Assembly: GCA_030151255.1 (NCBI GenBank) | Contig: JASLED010000010.1 | Coordinates: 1-28,195, forward strand | Length of the DNA stretch: 28,195 nucleotides | Direction of reading: 5' to 3' | Source of the DNA: Flavobacterium sp. | Lineage (GTDB): Bacteria; Bacteroidota; Bacteroidia; Flavobacteriales; Flavobacteriaceae | Shown: one piece after another, positions 24,484 to 28,195 of the stretch | Layout of the letters: every line of letters begins with the position of its first letter | Position numbering within the stretch: position 1 is the first letter of the stretch | Position numbers and translations under genes: made by a program | The notes under the pieces: generated by a model | The model's database searches: none | Seen by the model: only the letters and a program-made list of their open reading frames with translations | Told to the model about the DNA's origin: nothing

Positions 24484-24515
24484 TTTGTAAGAATCAAATG
24501 ACTTTATATATTTGC
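24484..24515 (+). promoter_or_regulatory. Promoter of rpmH
   Basis: TTTG (24484-24487), a 19-nt spacer and TATATTTGC (24507-24515): one of the two best matches in the window to the Bacteroidota consensus, with the same spacing as the tRNA-Met promoter. Transcription would start near 24520, leaving a leader of about 70 nt before rpmH. Confidence 0.82.
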
Positions 24516-24588
24516 ACTCGGTTTTTGGCGAAAGCACATTAAAGCTATTTATAGAAGATTATAATACTAAGATTTAAAGATAAAAGCA

Positions 24589-24750
24589 ATGAGCAAGAGA
24601 ACGTTTCAACCTTCAAATAGAAAAAGAAGAAACAAACATGGTTTCATGGAAAGAATGTCTACTCCTAATGGTAGAAAAGTATTAGCTGCAAGAAGAGCTA
24701 AAGGAAGACATAAATTAACTGTTTCTTGTGAAACAAAGCATAAACATTAA
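24589..24750 (+). CDS. rpmH: Large-subunit ribosomal protein bL34
   Basis: 53 residues, very basic: MSKRTFQPSNRKRRNKHGFM, then a conserved middle 'ERMSTPNGRKVLAARRAKGRH' and a short C-terminal extension ending KHKH. bL34 binds 23S rRNA near the exit tunnel. The N-terminal TFQPSNRKR-x-x-HGF block is diagnostic. The gene is too short for most ORF filters but is flanked by a canonical promoter and terminator. In many bacteria rpmH sits with rnpA and dnaA at the origin; here it is monocistronic before carB, without rnpA. Confidence 0.97.
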   Translation: MSKRTFQPSNRKRRNKHGFMERMSTPNGRKVLAARRAKGRHKLTVSCETKHKH

Positions 24751-24771
24751 TGTTTTGACTAAAATATAAAT

Positions 24772-24807
24772 AAAGGTGTTACTCATTGGAGGTAACGCCT
24801 TTTTTTA
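24772..24807 (+). terminator. Terminator of rpmH
   Basis: The 11-bp stem AAAGGTGTTAC (24772-24782)/GTAACGCCTTT (24792-24802), with one G-T wobble and a 9-nt loop, is followed by a T-run to 24807. It separates rpmH from carB. Confidence 0.9.
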
Positions 24808-24893
24808 TACTTAGTAGGGAACAATTACAATATAATCACACAACACTTGCTTACTTTATGTAAATTTAAAGTAATAAAAAAACATCACAAAAA

Positions 24894-27746
24894 ATGCCTA
24901 AAGACACTTCTATCAAGACCGTTTTAATTATTGGTTCAGGACCAATAATTATTGGACAAGCTTGCGAATTTGACTACTCAGGTTCACAGTCGGCAAGATC
25001 CTTAAGAGAAGAAGGGATTAAAGTTATCTTAGTTAATTCTAATCCTGCAACAATTATGACCGATCCTTCTATGGCGGATCATATTTATTTAAAACCTTTA
25101 ACTACGCGCTCAATTATTGAAATCTTAGTAGCTCATCCAGAAATTGATGCTGTTTTACCAACAATGGGAGGACAAACTGCATTGAATTTATGTTTAGAGT
25201 GCGACGAAAAAGGAATTTGGTCAGATTTTGGCGTTCGATTAATTGGTGTAGATATTAATGCTATTAATATCACAGAAGATCGTGAGCAATTTAAACAATT
25301 ATTAGAAAAAATTGAAATTCCTGCTGCACCAGCAAAAATAGCTACTTCTTACTTAGAAGGAAAAGAAATTGCACAAGAATTTGGATTTCCATTAGTAATT
25401 CGTCCTTCGTTTACCTTAGGAGGTACAGGAGCAGCTTTTGTTTTTAAAGCAGAAGATTTCGATGATTTATTGACAAATGGTTTGGAAGCTTCTCCAATTC
25501 ACGAAGTACTTATTGATAAGGCACTTTTAGGTTGGAAAGAATATGAGCTAGAATTATTGCGCGATAAAAATGATAACGTAGTTATTATCTGTACAATCGA
25601 AAATATGGATCCAATGGGAATTCATACAGGAGATAGTATTACAGTTGCACCAGCAATGACATTATCAGACAGAACATTCCAAAGAATGCGTGATATGTCA
25701 ATCAAAATGATGCGTAGCATCGGAAACTTCGCAGGTGGATGTAACGTTCAGTTTGCAGTTTCTCCAGATGAAAAAGAAGATATCGTAGCAATTGAAATTA
25801 ATCCACGTGTATCTCGTTCATCTGCATTGGCATCAAAAGCAACAGGATATCCAATTGCTAAAATTGCTACAAAATTAGCTTTAGGTTATACATTAGACGA
25901 ATTACAAAATCAAATTACAAAATCAACTTCGGCTTTATTTGAACCAACGTTGGATTATGTAATTGTAAAAATTCCTCGTTGGAACTTTGATAAGTTTGAA
26001 GGGGCAGACAGAACATTAGGTTTACAAATGAAATCTGTTGGAGAGGTAATGGGAATTGGACGTTCGTTCCAAGAAGCATTACATAAAGCAACACAATCAT
26101 TAGAAATTAAACGCAATGGTTTAGGTGCAGATGGAAAAGGATATACTAGCTACGACCAAATTATTGATAAACTGACACACGCAAGTTGGGACCGCGTATT
26201 TGTAATTTATGATGCTATTCAACACGGAATTCCGTTGAGTAGAATTCACGAGATTACAAAAATAGATATGTGGTTCTTAAAACAATACGAAGAATTATAT
26301 TTCTTAGAGAAAGAAATTTCTAAATATACGATTGAAACATTGCCTAAAGATTTGATGTTGGAAGCAAAACAAAAAGGATTTGCTGATAGACAAATTGCAC
26401 ATATGTTGAAAACAGTAGAAAGTAAAGTGCACGATTTAAGAGAAGATATGGGCATCAATCGTGTGTTTAAGTTGGTAGATACTTGTGCGGCTGAATTCCC
26501 TGCAAAAACACCTTATTATTATTCAACATTTGAGGCAGAAATTCAACGTCCTGACGGAACAAAATACGTAGCTAACGAAAGTATTGTTACAGACAAGAAA
26601 AAAATAGTGGTATTAGGTTCTGGACCAAACAGAATTGGACAAGGAATTGAATTTGATTACTCTTGTGTACACGGTGTGTTAGCGGCAGAAGAATGCGGAT
26701 ACGAAACGATAATGATCAACTGTAACCCAGAAACAGTTTCTACTGATTTTGATACAGCTAATAAATTGTATTTTGAACCAGTATTCTGGGAGCATATTTA
26801 CGATATCATTCGTCACGAAAAACCAGAAGGAGTAATTGTTCAGTTAGGTGGGCAAACTGCTTTGAAATTGGCTGAAAAATTAGAACGTCACGGAATCAAA
26901 ATTCTAGGAACAAGCTATGACGCATTAGACTTAGCAGAAGACCGCGGACGTTTCTCTACTTTATTAGAAGAATTGGAAATTCCATTTCCACAATTTGGAG
27001 TAGCAAAAACGGCAGATCAAGCGTTGCAATTGGCAGATCAATTAGATTTTCCATTATTGGTTCGTCCTTCTTACGTATTAGGCGGACAAGGAATGAAGAT
27101 TGTGATTAATAAAAAAGAGTTGGAAGAGCACGTAATTGATTTATTGAATCAAATTCCGGGTAACTCTTTATTGTTGGATCATTACTTAGATGGAGCAATC
27201 GAAGCAGAGGCAGATGCAATTTGTGATGGAGAAAATGTGTATATCATTGGAATTATGGAACACATTGAGCCATGTGGAGTGCACTCTGGAGATAGCCACG
27301 CTATGTTGCCTCCGTTTAATTTAGGCGAATTTGTATTAAACCAAATTAAAGATCATACAAGAAAAATTGCTGTGGCTTTAAAAACAGTTGGGTTAATCAA
27401 TATTCAGTTTGCAATAAAAGATGATGTTGTTTATATTATCGAGGCAAATCCAAGAGCATCTAGAACGGTTCCGTTTATTGCAAAAGCATATGGCGAGCCA
27501 TATGTAAACTATGCAACAAAAGTAATGTTAGGACATAATAAAGTAACTGATTTTACTTTTAATCCGCAGTTGAAAGGATATGCTATTAAAACGCCAGTAT
27601 TCTCTTTCAATAAGTTTAAAAACGTAAACAAATCTTTAGGACCTGAGATGAAATCAACTGGGGAAAGCATTTTGTTTATTGATAATTTAAGAGACGATAC
27701 TTTTTATGATATTTATTCTCGTAGAAAAATGTACTTGAGTAAGTAA
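24894..27746 (+). CDS. carB: Carbamoyl-phosphate synthase large subunit, lacking the C-terminal allosteric domain
   Basis: 950 residues, about 120 shorter than E. coli CarB (1073). With the small subunit CarA (not in the window) it makes carbamoyl phosphate for pyrimidines and arginine. Both ATP-grasp halves are complete: the carboxyphosphate half (1 to ~400) begins 'VLIIGSGPIIIGQACEFDYSG' and contains 'MGGQTALN' and 'EINPRVSRSSALASKATGYPIA'; an oligomerisation region follows (about 400-555); the carbamoyl phosphate half starts near 567 with 'VVLGSGPNRIGQGIEFDYS' and ends with 'IEANPRASRTVPF'. The protein stops at 'YDIYSRRKMYLSK', where the MGS-like effector domain would start. No disruption is seen, so this is a natural short form, as in related flavobacteria. 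No clear promoter is visible in the 86 nt upstream. Confidence 0.96.
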   Translation: MPKDTSIKTVLIIGSGPIIIGQACEFDYSGSQSARSLREEGIKVILVNSNPATIMTDPSMADHIYLKPLTTRSIIEILVAHPEIDAVLPTMGGQTALNLCLECDEKGIWSDFGVRLIGVDINAINITEDREQFKQLLEKIEIPAAPAKIATSYLEGKEIAQEFGFPLVIRPSFTLGGTGAAFVFKAEDFDDLLTNGLEASPIHEVLIDKALLGWKEYELELLRDKNDNVVIICTIENMDPMGIHTGDSITVAPAMTLSDRTFQRMRDMSIKMMRSIGNFAGGCNVQFAVSPDEKEDIVAIEINPRVSRSSALASKATGYPIAKIATKLALGYTLDELQNQITKSTSALFEPTLDYVIVKIPRWNFDKFEGADRTLGLQMKSVGEVMGIGRSFQEALHKATQSLEIKRNGLGADGKGYTSYDQIIDKLTHASWDRVFVIYDAIQHGIPLSRIHEITKIDMWFLKQYEELYFLEKEISKYTIETLPKDLMLEAKQKGFADRQIAHMLKTVESKVHDLREDMGINRVFKLVDTCAAEFPAKTPYYYSTFEAEIQRPDGTKYVANESIVTDKKKIVVLGSGPNRIGQGIEFDYSCVHGVLAAEECGYETIMINCNPETVSTDFDTANKLYFEPVFWEHIYDIIRHEKPEGVIVQLGGQTALKLAEKLERHGIKILGTSYDALDLAEDRGRFSTLLEELEIPFPQFGVAKTADQALQLADQLDFPLLVRPSYVLGGQGMKIVINKKELEEHVIDLLNQIPGNSLLLDHYLDGAIEAEADAICDGENVYIIGIMEHIEPCGVHSGDSHAMLPPFNLGEFVLNQIKDHTRKIAVALKTVGLINIQFAIKDDVVYIIEANPRASRTVPFIAKAYGEPYVNYATKVMLGHNKVTDFTFNPQLKGYAIKTPVFSFNKFKNVNKSLGPEMKSTGESILFIDNLRDDTFYDIYSRRKMYLSK

Positions 27747-27779
27747 TAAAAATTGAAATAAAAAAAACTGTGTAAGTAT

Positions 27780-27816
27780 AAAATTCTGCTTGGGTTAAAA
27801 CCGAGCAGAATTTTTT
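27780..27816 (+). terminator. Strong terminator between carB and the transposase gene
   Basis: A 14-bp stem with one G-T wobble (27780-27793 with 27801-27814; core ATTCTGCTTGG/CCGAGCAGAAT) and loop GTTAAAA is followed by T to 27816. It can end the carB transcript. If the IS starts near 27765, the hairpin belongs to the element and would shield the transposase from external transcription. Confidence 0.88.
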
Positions 27817-27839
27817 ATATATTTAATATTTAAATAGTT

Positions 27840-28195
27840 ATGGAAACAAAAGACCTATTTCCGGATGAGTTTTTCAAACAGTTTAAAACTGGAGATGAAC
27901 TTCAAAACTTCCTAAAAGACTTACAAAAGCGAGGAATTGAAAAAATGTTAGAAGGTGAGCTAGATGCTCACTTAGATTACGATAAGCATGATTCAAGAAA
28001 GGGAGATAATACACGTAATGGTTATTCTAGCAAAAAGATAAAACCAGTTACGGAGAAGAAGAAATAAAGGTTCCTAGGGATCGCGATGCTAGTTTTAACC
28101 CTATGATTATCCCCAAGCGAAAAAGCATGGTAGAAGGCTTGGAAAACGTTATTGTGTCACTTTATGCCAAAGGAATGTCCGTTTCTGATATTGAA
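27840..28195 (+). pseudogene. IS256-family transposase, N-terminal part, frameshifted
   Basis: The first frame (27840-28067) encodes 75 residues with the IS256 N-terminus: 'LKDLQKRGIEKMLEGELDAHLDYDKHD' and 'NTRNGYSSKKIK'. It then loses the family pattern and stops. From 28043 the -1 frame continues exactly as expected, 'TSYGEEEIKVPRDRDASFNPMI' followed by 'PKRKSMVEGLENVIVSLYAKGMS', open to the window end. The break is at ATAAAACC (28038-28045), where one A seems to be missing. IS256 members normally use a single frame, so a one-base loss (or a homopolymer sequencing error) is more likely than programmed frameshifting. The catalytic DDE residues lie beyond the window. Confidence 0.85.

Larger units (their letters stand above)
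27761..28195 (+). mobile_element. IS256-family insertion sequence, left part (continues beyond window)
   Basis: An IS256-type transposase reading frame begins at 27840, only 94 nt behind the carB stop. The exact left end is not resolved. The sequence around 27769-27777 (CTGTGTAAG) resembles the ends of some IS256-family elements, so the terminal inverted repeat may start near 27761-27769. The right end lies outside the window, so neither inverted repeat nor target duplication can be confirmed. Confidence 0.6.

Noticed and set aside
28031..28045. Programmed -1 frameshift site in the transposase
   Set aside because: The heptamer is C AAA AAG rather than A AAA AAG, and IS256-family transposases normally use a single frame; a one-base loss is simpler.

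Overview
The window looks like chromosomal DNA from a Flavobacteriaceae-type Bacteroidota (Flavobacterium/Myroides-like; I cannot name the genus). The reasons are strong AT-richness, a SusC/SusD pair, the Bacteroidota-specific families DUF4290, DUF5686 and START-like, a CarB of 950 residues without an allosteric domain, almost no Shine-Dalgarno sequences, and repeated promoters of the Bacteroidota type (TTG/TTTG, 19-21 nt, TAnnTTTG).

Layout. 1-300: tRNA-Met(CAT) on the minus strand with a canonical promoter and a perfectly palindromic terminator. 301-1626: a START-like protein and a fold-type IV PLP enzyme. 1659-6223 (minus): YqgE, HU, the coupled pair recQ-fmt, and an AAA_28 ATPase. 6523-13230 (plus): an OmpR-type response regulator and its histidine kinase, then, 160 nt downstream, a SusC/SusD outer-membrane uptake pair. 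This is the most accessory-looking part. 13384-15791 (plus): DUF493, DUF4290 and murA, the last two coupled by a TAATG overlap. 15828-20074 (minus): aroQ followed by DUF5686, and an aromatic amino acid permease. 20291-21711: a Fur-family regulator convergent with a YpdA-like FAD reductase. 21827-23269 (minus): a YceI lipoprotein and a small unknown lipoprotein. 23463-27746 (plus): nadC, rpmH and carB. 27840-28195: the start of an IS256-family transposase with a frameshift, running off the window end.

How it works together. Most genes are housekeeping: translation initiation (fmt, tRNA-Met, rpmH), peptidoglycan (murA), shikimate, NAD and pyrimidine/arginine precursors (aroQ, nadC, carB), and DNA architecture and repair (HU, recQ). 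Transcription units are short and almost all are closed by clear intrinsic terminators. No gap exceeds 300 nt; the largest (about 6224-6522, 24324-24588, 22529-22771) hold mainly promoters and small repeats.

I found no obviously new multi-gene system. The observations most worth a second look are: a two-component system beside a SusCD pair that has no degradative enzyme; an Asp in place of the catalytic Cys of MurA, predicting fosfomycin insensitivity; a palindrome over the -33 box of the YceI promoter; two mutually exclusive hairpins between the kinase and susC; DUF4290-murA translational coupling with an Asn-rich tail; and a frameshifted IS256 copy directly behind carB.
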